A stretch of DNA of 64,000 bases from Allobosea caraganae (GCF_003351345.1 NZ_QQTO01000022.1:434001-498000), one strand, 5' to 3'. Positions 42,137-51,308 are shown, counted from the stretch's first letter. Made by a program: numbers and translations. The notes: generated by a model not told the origin, from the letters alone.

Positions 42137-43456
42137 CTACCGCTCCCTGAACGCCTTCGCGATCTGATCGGCGAGGGGTTTGACGATGTACTGGAGCGGG
42201 GTGCGGTCGTCGGTCTTGACGAAGATGTCGGCCTTCATGCCGGCGCTGACCCGGTTCGGTGCGATGCGGGCGAATTCCGCCGGCGATATCGAGACGCGGA
42301 TCGTGTAGAAATCCGCGCCGGCCTGCTGGTCCCGGCTGGTATCGGCCGAGATGCGCGCGACCGTGCCAGAGAGCTCGGGCGTGCTGCGCTGGTTGAAGGC
42401 GTGGATCTTGACCTGGGCCGGCCGGCCAAGCGCGATCTGGTCGATATCGGGAGGATTGACGCGGGCTTCGACCTCGAGCGCATCCCCGGCCGGGACGATC
42501 AGCATGGCGGGCTCGGCCGGCGTGATCACGCCGCCGACCGTGTGGACTGCGAGCTGGTGGACGAAGCCGGCGCTCGGCGCGCGGATGTCGATCCGCTTCA
42601 ACTGGTCCTCGGCCGCGATCCGGCGCTCGACCAGCTCGGCGCTCCGCCCTTGAATCTCGCGCAGCTCCTTCATCACCTCCTCGCGCAGGCTGTCATCGAC
42701 CTGGATGACCTGGAGCTGCGTTTCCGCGATCTTGCCTTCGGACTGCGCCACGGAGGCGATGAGCTGGCCCTTCTGTCCCTCGAGCCTGGCGGCCTCGCGC
42801 TCCAGCGCGGTCTTGCGATTCAACGCGACCAGGCTCTTGGCGTAGAGATCGCGGACGCCGAGCAGCTCCTCCTCGATCAGGGCCGCCCGGCTGTCGCGGG
42901 CCGATTGCTGGGCGCGCAGGCCGCGAACCTCGTCGGCAAGCTGGTCGACGCGCTTGGCGAGCTGCGCCTTCTGGCCGTCGCGGGAGGCGCGGCGCGCCTC
43001 GAACAGGCTCTGCTCGGCCGCGACGAGTTCGGTGATGGCCGGCTCGGCGAGGCGGCCGGCCAGCTCAGGCGCGACGATGATGGCGGCGCGGCCGTCGCGC
43101 TCGGCCTGCAGCCGCGCCTGCCGGGCGGCAAACTGGCCGAGCTGCTTGAGCACGACCTGGAGGTTGGAGCGGGTCACGGTGTCGTCGAGCCGGATGACCA
43201 CCGCATCCCGCTCGACGCGGTCGCCCTCGCGCACGAAAATCTCGCCGACCACCCCGCCGGTCGGGTGCTGGACCTTCTTGACGCTGCTGTCTACCACGAA
43301 CTGGCCGGAGGCGACCACGGCGCCCGACAGGGTCGTCGTCACCGCCCAGACGCCGACCGTGCCGGCGAACAACGCGATGCCGGCGCCGCCGGACAAGGCG
43401 AGGCTCCTGAGCGAGCTCTTGAACTGCGAGCGCTCGCCGCCCCCTTCCGCCATCAT
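42137..43456 (-). CDS. Type I secretion membrane-fusion protein (HlyD/PrtE family)
   Basis: A 439-residue adaptor with a short cytoplasmic N-terminus, one membrane helix (GAGIALFAGTVGVWAVTTTL), a lipoyl-like half (VKKVQHPTGGVVGEIFVREG), a long coiled-coil hairpin (about residues 95-290) and a second lipoyl/beta-barrel part (LKRIDIRAPSAGFVHQLAVH; RVSAGMKADIFVKTDDR). It links the ABC exporter to an outer-membrane TolC, which is not in this window. The start overlaps the ATPase stop (ATGA). Confidence 0.93.
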   Translation of the reverse strand: MMAEGGGERSQFKSSLRSLALSGGAGIALFAGTVGVWAVTTTLSGAVVASGQFVVDSSVKKVQHPTGGVVGEIFVREGDRVERDAVVIRLDDTVTRSNLQVVLKQLGQFAARQARLQAERDGRAAIIVAPELAGRLAEPAITELVAAEQSLFEARRASRDGQKAQLAKRVDQLADEVRGLRAQQSARDSRAALIEEELLGVRDLYAKSLVALNRKTALEREAARLEGQKGQLIASVAQSEGKIAETQLQVIQVDDSLREEVMKELREIQGRSAELVERRIAAEDQLKRIDIRAPSAGFVHQLAVHTVGGVITPAEPAMLIVPAGDALEVEARVNPPDIDQIALGRPAQVKIHAFNQRSTPELSGTVARISADTSRDQQAGADFYTIRVSISPAEFARIAPNRVSAGMKADIFVKTDDRTPLQYIVKPLADQIAKAFRER

Positions 43457-45252
43457 GATACCGCCCCCTGGCGCTTCGCGCCCGGCAGGCCGCCCTGCCG
43501 CAGCACCCGTTGCAGAACCTCCTCCTTCGGGCCGAACGCCTGGATGCGGCCCTCCGCCATCATCGCAAGCTGGTCGACGCCGGCGATCGCCGTCTGGCGG
43601 TGGGTGACGACGATGACGAGGCCGCCGCGCGCCCGCACGCCCCTGACCGCGACGGTCAAGGCCTCGTCGCCGTCGCGGTCGAGGTTGGAGTTGGGCTCGT
43701 CGAGCACCACCAGGAAGGGCTCGCCAAAGAGCGCCCGCGCCAGGCCGATGCGCTGGCGCTGGCCGCCCGAGAGAGCCGCGCCGCCCTCGCCGATGCGCGT
43801 GTCATAGCCGCTCTCCAGCTTGAGGATCAGCTCATGCGCGCCGGCCGCCCGCGCCGCCGCGACGATCGCCTCATCCGTGGCCTCGGCCTGGAAGCGGGCG
43901 ATGTTCTCGGCCACACTGCCGTCGAACAGCTCGATGTCCTGCGGCAGATAGCCGACATGGCGGCCGAACTCGGCCGAGCCCCATTGCTCGAGCGCGGCTC
44001 CGTCGAGCCGGACCTCGCCCTTGAGCGGCTGCCAGACGCCGACCAGGGCGCGCACCAGGGTCGACTTGCCGGATGCGCTCGGGCCGATGATCCCCAGGCC
44101 CTGCCCGGCGGTGAGCCGCAGCGAGACGCCCTGCAAGATCGGCGCCTGGCGCCCGGGAGCGGCGACGAACAAATTGTCGACCGAAAGCTCGTGGCGCGGC
44201 GGCGGCAGGCCCGTGCGCTCGCGCTCGCTCATGCCGGGCGCATCGAGCACCTGCTGCAGGCGCGTGATGCCCTGGCGGGCCGCGACGAAGCCCTTCCAAT
44301 GCGCCACCGCGATCTCGATCGGCGCCAGGGCCCGCGAGGTCATGATCGAGGCGGCGATCATGGAGCCGCCCGAGATATCGCCGTGCATGGCAAGGTAGGC
44401 ACCCAGGCCGAGCACCGCCGACTGGAGCGCCAGGCGGAAGATCTTGGCGAAGGAGCCGAGCCCGCTCGTCGCGTCGGAGCCGGCGAGCCAATCGCGAACG
44501 TGCCGCAGATTGGCCTCGCGCCATTTGCGCTGGAAGGCCGGCGCCATGCCCATCGCGGTCAAGGCCTCGGCATTGCGGCGGCTGGCCTCGGCAATGGCAT
44601 AGCGGTTGGCGCCGCTGGCCATCTGGGCCTTGTTCGCCTCGTGGGTGCCCAGTTCGGTCAGGTAGGTGAGAAGCAGGATCGCGCAGCCGCCGGAAACCGC
44701 AAGCCAGCCGAGCCAGGGATGCAGCAGGAAACAGCCGAGAAAGAACAGCGGCATCCACGGCATGTCGAACAGGGCGGTCGGCCCCAGCGAGGCGAGGAAG
44801 CCCCGGACCTGATCGAGGTCGCGGATCAATTGCATCGACTGCTCGGAGCGCGCGCCGAGCAGGGACAGCCTTTGCACGGCGGCGAAGGCGGCCGGCGAGA
44901 CCTGCTCGTCGAAATGCGCCCCGATCCGGGCCAGCATGCGCAGCCGGACCGCATCGAGGAAGCCCTGCAGCGCGAAAGCCGCAAGCAGCAGCAGCGAAAT
45001 GCCGATCAGGGTCGGAACGCTGCGCGAGCTCAGCACGCGGTCATAGACCTGCAGCATGTAGAGCGAGCCCGACAGCATCAGGACATTGATGACGCCCGAG
45101 AAGGCGCCAACCGCAATGAACGCGCCGCGGCAGGACGACAGGGCAGCGGCGACGGTCGACGTTCGCGAGGATGCTGAGCGACGGATCAAGGCAAGCCTCG
45201 CAAGCCCGGCCTTTTTGCCGACGACGGTCGGCACAGCAGGCAGGCAAAACAT
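43453..45252 (-). CDS. Type I secretion ABC permease/ATPase (PrtD/AprD family)
   Basis: A 599-residue fused exporter. The membrane domain begins at CRGAFIAVGAFSGVINVLML and contains the family motif YMLQVYDRVLSSRSVPTL. The ATPase domain has Walker A GPSASGKST (about 389-397), signature LSGGQRQRIGLARAL (about 490) and Walker B FLVVLDEPNSNLD (about 512). There is no N-terminal peptidase domain, as expected for exporters of RTX proteins with C-terminal signals. It should export the two RTX proteins downstream. The first 25 or so residues look weakly conserved, so the start may be further in. Confidence 0.93.
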   Translation of the reverse strand: MFCLPAVPTVVGKKAGLARLALIRRSASSRTSTVAAALSSCRGAFIAVGAFSGVINVLMLSGSLYMLQVYDRVLSSRSVPTLIGISLLLLAAFALQGFLDAVRLRMLARIGAHFDEQVSPAAFAAVQRLSLLGARSEQSMQLIRDLDQVRGFLASLGPTALFDMPWMPLFFLGCFLLHPWLGWLAVSGGCAILLLTYLTELGTHEANKAQMASGANRYAIAEASRRNAEALTAMGMAPAFQRKWREANLRHVRDWLAGSDATSGLGSFAKIFRLALQSAVLGLGAYLAMHGDISGGSMIAASIMTSRALAPIEIAVAHWKGFVAARQGITRLQQVLDAPGMSERERTGLPPPRHELSVDNLFVAAPGRQAPILQGVSLRLTAGQGLGIIGPSASGKSTLVRALVGVWQPLKGEVRLDGAALEQWGSAEFGRHVGYLPQDIELFDGSVAENIARFQAEATDEAIVAAARAAGAHELILKLESGYDTRIGEGGAALSGGQRQRIGLARALFGEPFLVVLDEPNSNLDRDGDEALTVAVRGVRARGGLVIVVTHRQTAIAGVDQLAMMAEGRIQAFGPKEEVLQRVLRQGGLPGAKRQGAVS

Positions 45253-45553
45253 TCGCCTTAAACCTACAGCTTAAATCCCTGTCTTTCAAATTTAAGCGGA
45301 CACAATCCGCACAAATATCCCCCATCCCATCAACTTAAACCATTTAATATAATGTATCTATAGTTTTAGAATCCGAAATACGTCTTTATTGAATGTCATA
45401 CTTCTGCTTACGCAATTGACACGATAGCAAATCATCGATCTAACCCAACGTAATATTTCTATACTGAGTCATTGGCGTGGCGTTGATACCCATCGAAATT
45501 ATCTCCACGACGCCCGTATGATCATCAGGCACCAACCTCGACCGGCCATTGCC
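45253..45553. other. A+T-rich spacer upstream of the type I secretion operon
   Basis: A 301-bp spacer with low GC (for example CATTTAATATAATGTATCTA). It holds the promoter for the secretion operon and the end of the second sugar ABC operon. I see no gene or clear terminator. Confidence 0.6.
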
Positions 45554-46651
45554 TTAGTGCAGGCGCTTCTCCGTCGCGGCGTCGAAGATGCGGATGTTCT
45601 CCTCTCTGGCGCCGAAGCGGAGCTTGTCGCCCGGCCGATAGACCGTCTCGGACGGGGCGCGGGCGACGATGGCGCCGTTCTGCAGGTCCATCAGCACGAA
45701 GGTCTCGGAGCCGTGCGGCTCGGCCACCCGGACCGTGCCCTCGATCAGGAGCGCGTGGCGCTCATCGTCCGGGCCGGCGAGGGTCAGCTCCTGCGGCCGC
45801 AGGCCGACGACGACGGGGCGTCCGTCTTCCGCGCCGCTGAGCCCTTCCGGCCAGACCGGCCCGAAGCTGCGCAGGGCCGCGGCGTTGGCGCCGAAGTCGA
45901 GGGCGCCGCCGCGGACGGTCGCATCGACCATGTTCATCTCGGGGCTGCCGATGAAGCGGGCCGTGAAGATGTCGGCCGGCCGGTTGTAGAGCTCCATCGG
46001 CGCGCCGACCTGGAGGATGCGGCCGTCGCGCATCACCACGATCCTGTCGGCCAGCGACATCGCCTCGACCTGGTCATGGGTGACGAAGACGATGGTGGTG
46101 CCGAGGCGCTGGTGGAGCTGCTTGATCTCCAGGCGCATCTGCCCGCGCAGCTGCGCATCGAGGTTGGAGAGCGGCTCGTCGAACAGGAAGGCCTGCGGGC
46201 TGCGGACCATGGCGCGGCCGATGGCGACGCGCTGGCGCTGCCCGCCCGAGAGCGCAGCCGGCCGGCGGTCGAGATAAGGCTCGAGCCCGAGCAGGTGGGC
46301 CGTCTCCAGGATGCGCTTGTCTTTGTCGGCTTTCGGCAGCTTTGAGGTGTAGAGCCCGAAGCCGATGTTCTGGCGCACGGTCAGGTGCGGGTAGATCGCG
46401 TAGTTCTGGAAGACCATCGCGATGTTGCGATGCTTCGGCTCGCGGTGGTTGACGACGTCGCCGCCGATGCGCAGCGTCCCGCCCGAGATGTCCTCAAGGC
46501 CTGCGATCATGCGCAAGGTGGTCGACTTGCCGCAGCCGGAGGGGCCGACGAAGACGACGAACTCGCCGTCCGCGATCGTCAGGTCGATGCCGTGGACGAC
46601 GGTCGCCGCGCCGTATTTCTTGACGATCTTCTGCAGCTCGATGCTGGCCAT
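45554..46651 (-). CDS. ABC transporter ATP-binding protein (UgpC/MalK type), second locus
   Basis: A 365-residue CUT1 ATPase. Walker A GPSGCGKSTTLRMIAGLED, Q-loop MVFQNYAIYPHLTV, signature LSGGQRQRVAIGRAMV, Walker B FLFDEPLSNLDAQ, switch VTHDQVEAMS, and the C-terminal regulatory part (VVGLRPQELTL). It is the last gene of the binding protein-permease-permease-lyase-ATPase operon. The start ATG shares a base with the stop of the lyase gene (TGATG), which ties a metabolic enzyme to the transporter. Confidence 0.93.
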   Translation of the reverse strand: MASIELQKIVKKYGAATVVHGIDLTIADGEFVVFVGPSGCGKSTTLRMIAGLEDISGGTLRIGGDVVNHREPKHRNIAMVFQNYAIYPHLTVRQNIGFGLYTSKLPKADKDKRILETAHLLGLEPYLDRRPAALSGGQRQRVAIGRAMVRSPQAFLFDEPLSNLDAQLRGQMRLEIKQLHQRLGTTIVFVTHDQVEAMSLADRIVVMRDGRILQVGAPMELYNRPADIFTARFIGSPEMNMVDATVRGGALDFGANAAALRSFGPVWPEGLSGAEDGRPVVVGLRPQELTLAGPDDERHALLIEGTVRVAEPHGSETFVLMDLQNGAIVARAPSETVYRPGDKLRFGAREENIRIFDAATEKRLH

Positions 46652-48159
46652 CAGGCCCCTCCCACCAGTTCGGCAAAGCGCGCGGCGAGCTCCGCCGCGG
46701 CATTGCTCTCGCGCCGAGCCCTGTCCTCGGCCCGCTGTTCGAAATCCTTGAGCGCCGTGCGATAGCCGCGGATCGCGGCGTCGAGCGCGGCCGGGCCCGG
46801 CCCGCCGAAGCGCTCGCGCACCGCGACGAAATGCTCGGGCGAGACGATGCGCGCGAACTCGTCGGGACCGATCGAGGAGTCACGCCCGGCGCGCTCCTTG
46901 AAGGCCAAGGCGAAGGGCGCATAGCCATCGCTCGGCAGGTCGCCGGAGAGTGCGACCACGGTGCGGGCGACCTGCGCCGCGATGCCGTGCGCGAGCCTGA
47001 AGGACAGTCCCTCGACCCTGACCAGCGTGTCGGCCAGCTCGGTGATCGTCGCGCAGGAGCGCCGCAGGTTGACCGCGACACGGGCCGAATCGATCGCGCC
47101 GGCCGGCACGGTCACGGCGAGCAGGTCGAGGACGCGCCCGGCGACCTCGAAGACCTGGTAGCCCATCTCCTGGGTGTCGCCCTCGCTGTCGACCATGTCG
47201 GTGAAGGGGGTGTTGTGCATGACGTTGACGACCGCCCGGGCCCGGCCGACCGTCTGGGCCGAGAGATGGCGGAGATGCTCGATCGGCACCGGGTTGCGCT
47301 TCTGCGGCATGATCGAGGAGATCTGCACGAAGGCGTTGGGCATGTAGAGCTGCCCGACCTCGAAGCTCGACCAGACCTGGAAATCCTGGATCGGGCGGCC
47401 GAGATGCAGGAACAAAAGCTCGATCGCGCTGAAGATCGAGGTGATGTAGTCGACCGAGGCGATGCAGCTATAGGAGTTCGGCATCGCCCCGGCGAAGCCG
47501 AGCAGATGCGCGACGCGGGCCCGGTCGATCGGGAAGCCCGAGGTGGTGATCGCCGCCGCGCCCATCGGCGAGAGGTCGATGATGGCGCGGGCCGCCTCGA
47601 GCCGCTCGATGTCGCGCACGAGCACCTCGATGACCGCCCCGAGGTAGTGGCCATAGGTCGTCGGCTGGGCCGGCTGGCCATGGGTATAGGCCACCACCAG
47701 CACGGCCTTGTCGCGCTCGGCGGTGTCGACGAGCGCGCCGAGCAGGGTCCGGCACTTCAGCAGGAGACGGTCGACATGCTGCTTCAGCACGAGCTTGAAC
47801 AGGGTGTGGTCGATGTCGTTGCGCGAACGCGCCGTGTGCAGCCGGCCGCCGATATCGGCACCGACGCGCTGCTTCAGCTCGCCTTCCATCAGGAAGAAGT
47901 AATCCTCGACCGCGCCGGTATAGGACAGGGTCAGGGGATCGACCTCGGCGGCGATGGCCTCCAGCGCCCCAGCGATGGTCGCGCCCTGCTCGCGCGAGAC
48001 GATGCCGGTCTCGACCAGCATGACCAGATGCGCCCGGTCGACGGCCTTGAGGGCTGAGGCGAGATGGCGCTTGGCGCCGTCGAAGAGCGGCTTCAGCACG
48101 GTCTCGCGATAGACCGGATCGGGAAAGACGCTCCGGTCGCTGGCCTGCAATGCCTTCAT
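46651..48159 (-). CDS. Argininosuccinate-lyase-family lyase with altered signature
   Basis: A 502-residue member of the fumarase/aspartase superfamily, closest to argininosuccinate lyase (GGRLHTARSRND at 105-115; YTHGQPAQP with T159-H160; SSIMPQKRNPVPIE at 281-294 with the catalytic serine). The signature differs from true ArgH: the common RSRNDQ is RSRNDI, and QKKNPD is QKRNPV, which should change substrate binding. It sits between sugar-type permease and ATPase genes under a LacI regulator, so it probably cleaves an imported fumarate-releasing adduct. EDDS-lyase-type chemistry is one precedent. Confidence 0.87.
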   Translation of the reverse strand: MKALQASDRSVFPDPVYRETVLKPLFDGAKRHLASALKAVDRAHLVMLVETGIVSREQGATIAGALEAIAAEVDPLTLSYTGAVEDYFFLMEGELKQRVGADIGGRLHTARSRNDIDHTLFKLVLKQHVDRLLLKCRTLLGALVDTAERDKAVLVVAYTHGQPAQPTTYGHYLGAVIEVLVRDIERLEAARAIIDLSPMGAAAITTSGFPIDRARVAHLLGFAGAMPNSYSCIASVDYITSIFSAIELLFLHLGRPIQDFQVWSSFEVGQLYMPNAFVQISSIMPQKRNPVPIEHLRHLSAQTVGRARAVVNVMHNTPFTDMVDSEGDTQEMGYQVFEVAGRVLDLLAVTVPAGAIDSARVAVNLRRSCATITELADTLVRVEGLSFRLAHGIAAQVARTVVALSGDLPSDGYAPFALAFKERAGRDSSIGPDEFARIVSPEHFVAVRERFGGPGPAALDAAIRGYRTALKDFEQRAEDRARRESNAAAELAARFAELVGGA

Positions 48160-48169
48160 ATGCCGAAAC

Positions 48170-49015
48170 CTATCCCTTGACGCCGGCGAGCATGACGCCG
48201 CGGACGATGTAGCGCTGGAAGAAGAGGAAGATCAGCAGGGTCGGGATCGTAGCGAGCGAGGCGCCCGTCATGATCAGCTCCCACTGGATCGACTGCTCGA
48301 CGGCGAAGCTGGAGAGGCCGACCGGCAGCGTGTAGAGGTCGTGGTCGGTCGTGACGATCAGCGGCCAGAAGAACGCCGTCCAGTTGCCGAGGAAGGTGAA
48401 GATCGCCAGCGCCGACAAGGCTGGCGTGACCAGCGGCAGCGCGATCTTCCACCAGATCTGGAACTCGTTCAGGCCGTCGACGCGGGCGGCTTCGAGGAAG
48501 TCGTTCGGCACGGTCTCGAAGAACTGCTTCATCAGGAAGACGCCGAAGGCCGTCATCAGGCCGGGGAACATGATGCCCCAATAGGTGTCGATCCAGCCGA
48601 GCTTGCTCGCCATCAGGTACCAGGGGATCACCAGCATCTCGGTCGGGATCATCAGGGTCGAAAGGATGGCGATGAAGACGAATTGCCGGCCGCGGAACTG
48701 GAACTTAGCCAGCGCGTAGGCGACGAGGCTGTCGAAGAACAGGCAGGACAGCGTCACGATGGTCGAGATCAGCAGCGAGTTGAAGAACCAGCGCCCGAGG
48801 CGCCCGTCCGACAGCACCTTGACGTAGTTGTCGAAGGTCGGTGCCGCCGGCACCAGGCGCAGGTCGTAGACCTGGCCGGCGGTTTTCAGCGAGGTCGAGA
48901 ACATGAAGAGCAGCGGCGTGACCATGACGAGGCCGCCAAGCAGGAGCAGCGTCCAGGCGATGATCCGGCCGGGGCGGAGCGGCTTTGCGGCCGCGCTTTG
49001 AGGTGCGGAACTCAT
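48170..49015 (-). CDS. Carbohydrate ABC transporter permease (MalG-like), second locus
   Basis: A 281-residue membrane protein with six predicted helices. The EAA docking loop is LEAARVDGLNEFQIWWKIAL, and the end is RYIVRGVMLAGVKG, the common MalG C-terminus. It pairs with the MalF-like permease just upstream (1-bp gap). The lyase gene follows 10 bp downstream. Confidence 0.93.
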   Translation of the reverse strand: MSSAPQSAAAKPLRPGRIIAWTLLLLGGLVMVTPLLFMFSTSLKTAGQVYDLRLVPAAPTFDNYVKVLSDGRLGRWFFNSLLISTIVTLSCLFFDSLVAYALAKFQFRGRQFVFIAILSTLMIPTEMLVIPWYLMASKLGWIDTYWGIMFPGLMTAFGVFLMKQFFETVPNDFLEAARVDGLNEFQIWWKIALPLVTPALSALAIFTFLGNWTAFFWPLIVTTDHDLYTLPVGLSSFAVEQSIQWELIMTGASLATIPTLLIFLFFQRYIVRGVMLAGVKG

Positions 49016-49016
49016 C

Positions 49017-49952
49017 TCAGCGGCTCCTCAGGATCCAGAGCTGCGCCATCGAGATCGTCAGCAGGATCGTGAACAGGACCACGGTCTGCGCTGCCGCATA
49101 GCCCATCTGGTAGGACGAGAACGCGGTCTGGTAGATCATCAACACCAGCGGCTTGGTCGAGTTCAGCGGCCCGCCGGGGTCGTTGCTGGTCATGTTGTAG
49201 ACCTGGTCGAAGATCCTGAGAAAACCGATCGACGAGAACACGACGAGGAAGACGGTCGTCGGCTTGAGCAGCGGCAAGGTGATGCGCCCGAGCACGGCGA
49301 GCTCGCCCAGCCCGTCGACGCGCGCGGCCTCGTAGTAGCTCGTCGGGATCGCGCGCAGGCCGGCGAGGAAGATGATGATCTGGAAGCCGAGATGGGCCCA
49401 GATCCCCGTCGCCATGATGGCGTAGAGCCCCTGGTCGACCGAGCGCAGGAAGGGCTGCGTCGGCAGGCCGAGGAAGATGAGCAGGTCGTTGATCACGCCG
49501 ATCGGCGGCGGCTGGTAGAACCAGCGCCAGACCCAGGCCATCGCCGCCGCCGTCGTCAGGTAGGGCAGGAAGTAGAGCGCGCGGATGAAGCCGTGCAGGA
49601 TGACGACGCGGTCGAGGTAGTAGGCGATGGCGAAGGAGATGACGATGCTGAGCGGCGTGCCGACCAGCAAGTAGGCGAAGGTGTTGCGGAAGACCTGCCA
49701 GAACAGCGGGTCGGCGAACATCGTCCGGTAGTTCTCGAGCCCGACGAAATTCGCCTCGCGCAGCAGGTCCCAATCGGTGACCGAGAGGTAGAAGGCCTGC
49801 GCGGTCGGATAGAACCTGACGACGGTAAAGAACAGGATCGGGACGGCGAGGAAGCCCCAGGCCCAGATCACCTGCTTGGTCGAGATCCGCAGCCGGTCCC
49901 AGAGGCGGGCCGGCACCTCGTCGCGGCCGGCCGCCGCGCTCGTCACCGACAT
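49017..49952 (-). CDS. Carbohydrate ABC transporter permease (MalF-like), second locus
   Basis: A 311-residue membrane protein. A short cytoplasmic N-terminus is followed by WGFLAVPILFFTVVRFYP and further helices. The EAA loop is YEAARVDGLGELAVLGRITLPLLKP. It is the second gene of the operon, 1 bp after the binding-protein stop codon, and forms the channel with the MalG-like permease. Confidence 0.93.
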   Translation of the reverse strand: MSVTSAAAGRDEVPARLWDRLRISTKQVIWAWGFLAVPILFFTVVRFYPTAQAFYLSVTDWDLLREANFVGLENYRTMFADPLFWQVFRNTFAYLLVGTPLSIVISFAIAYYLDRVVILHGFIRALYFLPYLTTAAAMAWVWRWFYQPPPIGVINDLLIFLGLPTQPFLRSVDQGLYAIMATGIWAHLGFQIIIFLAGLRAIPTSYYEAARVDGLGELAVLGRITLPLLKPTTVFLVVFSSIGFLRIFDQVYNMTSNDPGGPLNSTKPLVLMIYQTAFSSYQMGYAAAQTVVLFTILLTISMAQLWILRSR

Positions 49953-49953
49953 C

Positions 49954-51243
49954 TCACTTGACCTTGCGGGCGTCGATGATGCGCTGCTCCTTCGGCACGG
50001 CGGCCGCGAGCGCCTCGGCGGCGGGCTGGTTCTTCAGCAGGACGCCGTTGATCATGTCGATCGCGACCTGGCGCTGCGCCGCCTCGTCGACGAAGAGCGT
50101 CGTGTGCGAGTAGTCGAGGCCGCGGATGAAGGGGCCGTAGACCGGGTCGGCCAGGTTCTTCTCGGTCATCGCCACGGTGCGGCGCGCCGGCAGTTCGCCG
50201 ACCTTGTCGAGCCAGACGTTCATCGCCTTCTCGGAGGTGATGAAGGCGAGGAACTTCTCGGCCGCCGCAAGCTTCTCCCCGGTCGCGCTGGCGCCGATCG
50301 CGTTGGCGAAGTAGCTGCCGAAATTCGAGCGGATGCCGTCATCGGAGGCCGGAAGCTCGGCGACGCCCCATTTGAAGGTTGTGATCGTCTTGAACGATGC
50401 GATGCGGAAGGTGCCGTCGATCACCATGCCGGCGAGACCGGCGCGGAAGGCGGCCTGGCCCTCGTCCATGAAGCCTTCCTGACTGACCTTCTGCTGGGTC
50501 TGCAGGCCGGTGTAGAACTCCAGCGCCTTGCGGCCGCCCTCGCTGTTATAGGTGACCTTGGAGCCATCGGCCGAATAGGGCTCGCCGCCGAACTGGCGGA
50601 CCAGCATCTCGCGCCACCAGTTGTGGTCCTGGCGGGAGATGTCCATGGCGACGCCGACCGTCTGGTAGTTGCCGGCTGCGTCGCGCTTGGCGATGGCCTT
50701 GGCGGCGGCGGTGAACTCGCTCAGCGTCTTCGGCGGCTTCTCCGGGTCGAGCCCGGCCTGCTGGAACAGGTCCTTGTTGTAGAACATCGCCATGGTGCGC
50801 ACGGCGGTCGGCAGGCCGTAATACTCGTCGCGGTACTTCATCGCCGAGACGATCGGGAAGAAGTCCTTCTCGACCTGCGCAGCCGGGAAGCGCTCCTTCG
50901 AGAGCGGCTGGATCAGGCGGCCGGCAATGAAGTTGTCGAGCCAACCGTAGAAGAGCTGGACGACGTCGGGGCCCCTGCCGCCGGCCTTCGCGGCGACGAT
51001 GCGCGTCTGATAATCGGCATAGGGGAAGGTCACCTGCTTGACGGTGATGCCGGGATTCTCGGCCTCGAACTCCTTGATCAGCAGGGTCATCGCCTGGACG
51101 CGCGAGTCGAAGAGATATTGCCAGTACTGAATTTCGACTGCCTGCGCCGGCGAGACGGCGGCAATGGCGAGGCAGGCGGCCCCGGCCGCAAGCGCGCATA
51201 GATTGGAGACAGCCCGGCGCAATCCCAGCAGGGACTTCCTCAT
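49954..51243 (-). CDS. ABC transporter solute-binding protein (family 1), second locus
   Basis: A 429-residue periplasmic binding protein with a long signal peptide (AVSNLCALAAGAACLAIAAV, cleaved after AQA). Family features are VEIQYWQYLFDSRVQAMTLL, IKEFEAENPGITVKQVTFPY, GLPTAVRTMAMFYNKDLFQQ and YFANAIGASATGEK. It is the first gene of the operon, and a 20-bp perfect palindrome lies 46 bp upstream of the start codon. The ligand is unknown; the lyase in the operon suggests something other than a plain sugar. Confidence 0.93.
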   Translation of the reverse strand: MRKSLLGLRRAVSNLCALAAGAACLAIAAVSPAQAVEIQYWQYLFDSRVQAMTLLIKEFEAENPGITVKQVTFPYADYQTRIVAAKAGGRGPDVVQLFYGWLDNFIAGRLIQPLSKERFPAAQVEKDFFPIVSAMKYRDEYYGLPTAVRTMAMFYNKDLFQQAGLDPEKPPKTLSEFTAAAKAIAKRDAAGNYQTVGVAMDISRQDHNWWREMLVRQFGGEPYSADGSKVTYNSEGGRKALEFYTGLQTQQKVSQEGFMDEGQAAFRAGLAGMVIDGTFRIASFKTITTFKWGVAELPASDDGIRSNFGSYFANAIGASATGEKLAAAEKFLAFITSEKAMNVWLDKVGELPARRTVAMTEKNLADPVYGPFIRGLDYSHTTLFVDEAAQRQVAIDMINGVLLKNQPAAEALAAAVPKEQRIIDARKVK

Positions 51244-51288
51244 CGTCGATCCTCCCGAGGATACTATGAGCCTGTTTCGGCTCTTTGT

Positions 51289-51308
51289 TTATGCAAGCGC
51301 TTGCATAA
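51289..51308. promoter_or_regulatory. Perfect 20-bp LacI-type operator
   Basis: TTATGCAAGCGCTTGCATAA reads the same on both strands. The centre CAAGCGCTTG has the CG middle step favoured by LacI/GalR proteins. It lies between the divergent binding-protein and lacI-type genes (spacer 51244-51456) and should control both. Confidence 0.8.

Noticed and set aside
46651-48159. Annotation as arginine-biosynthetic argH
   Set aside because: The operon context is a LacI-controlled ABC importer, and residues next to the superfamily signature differ from ArgH.
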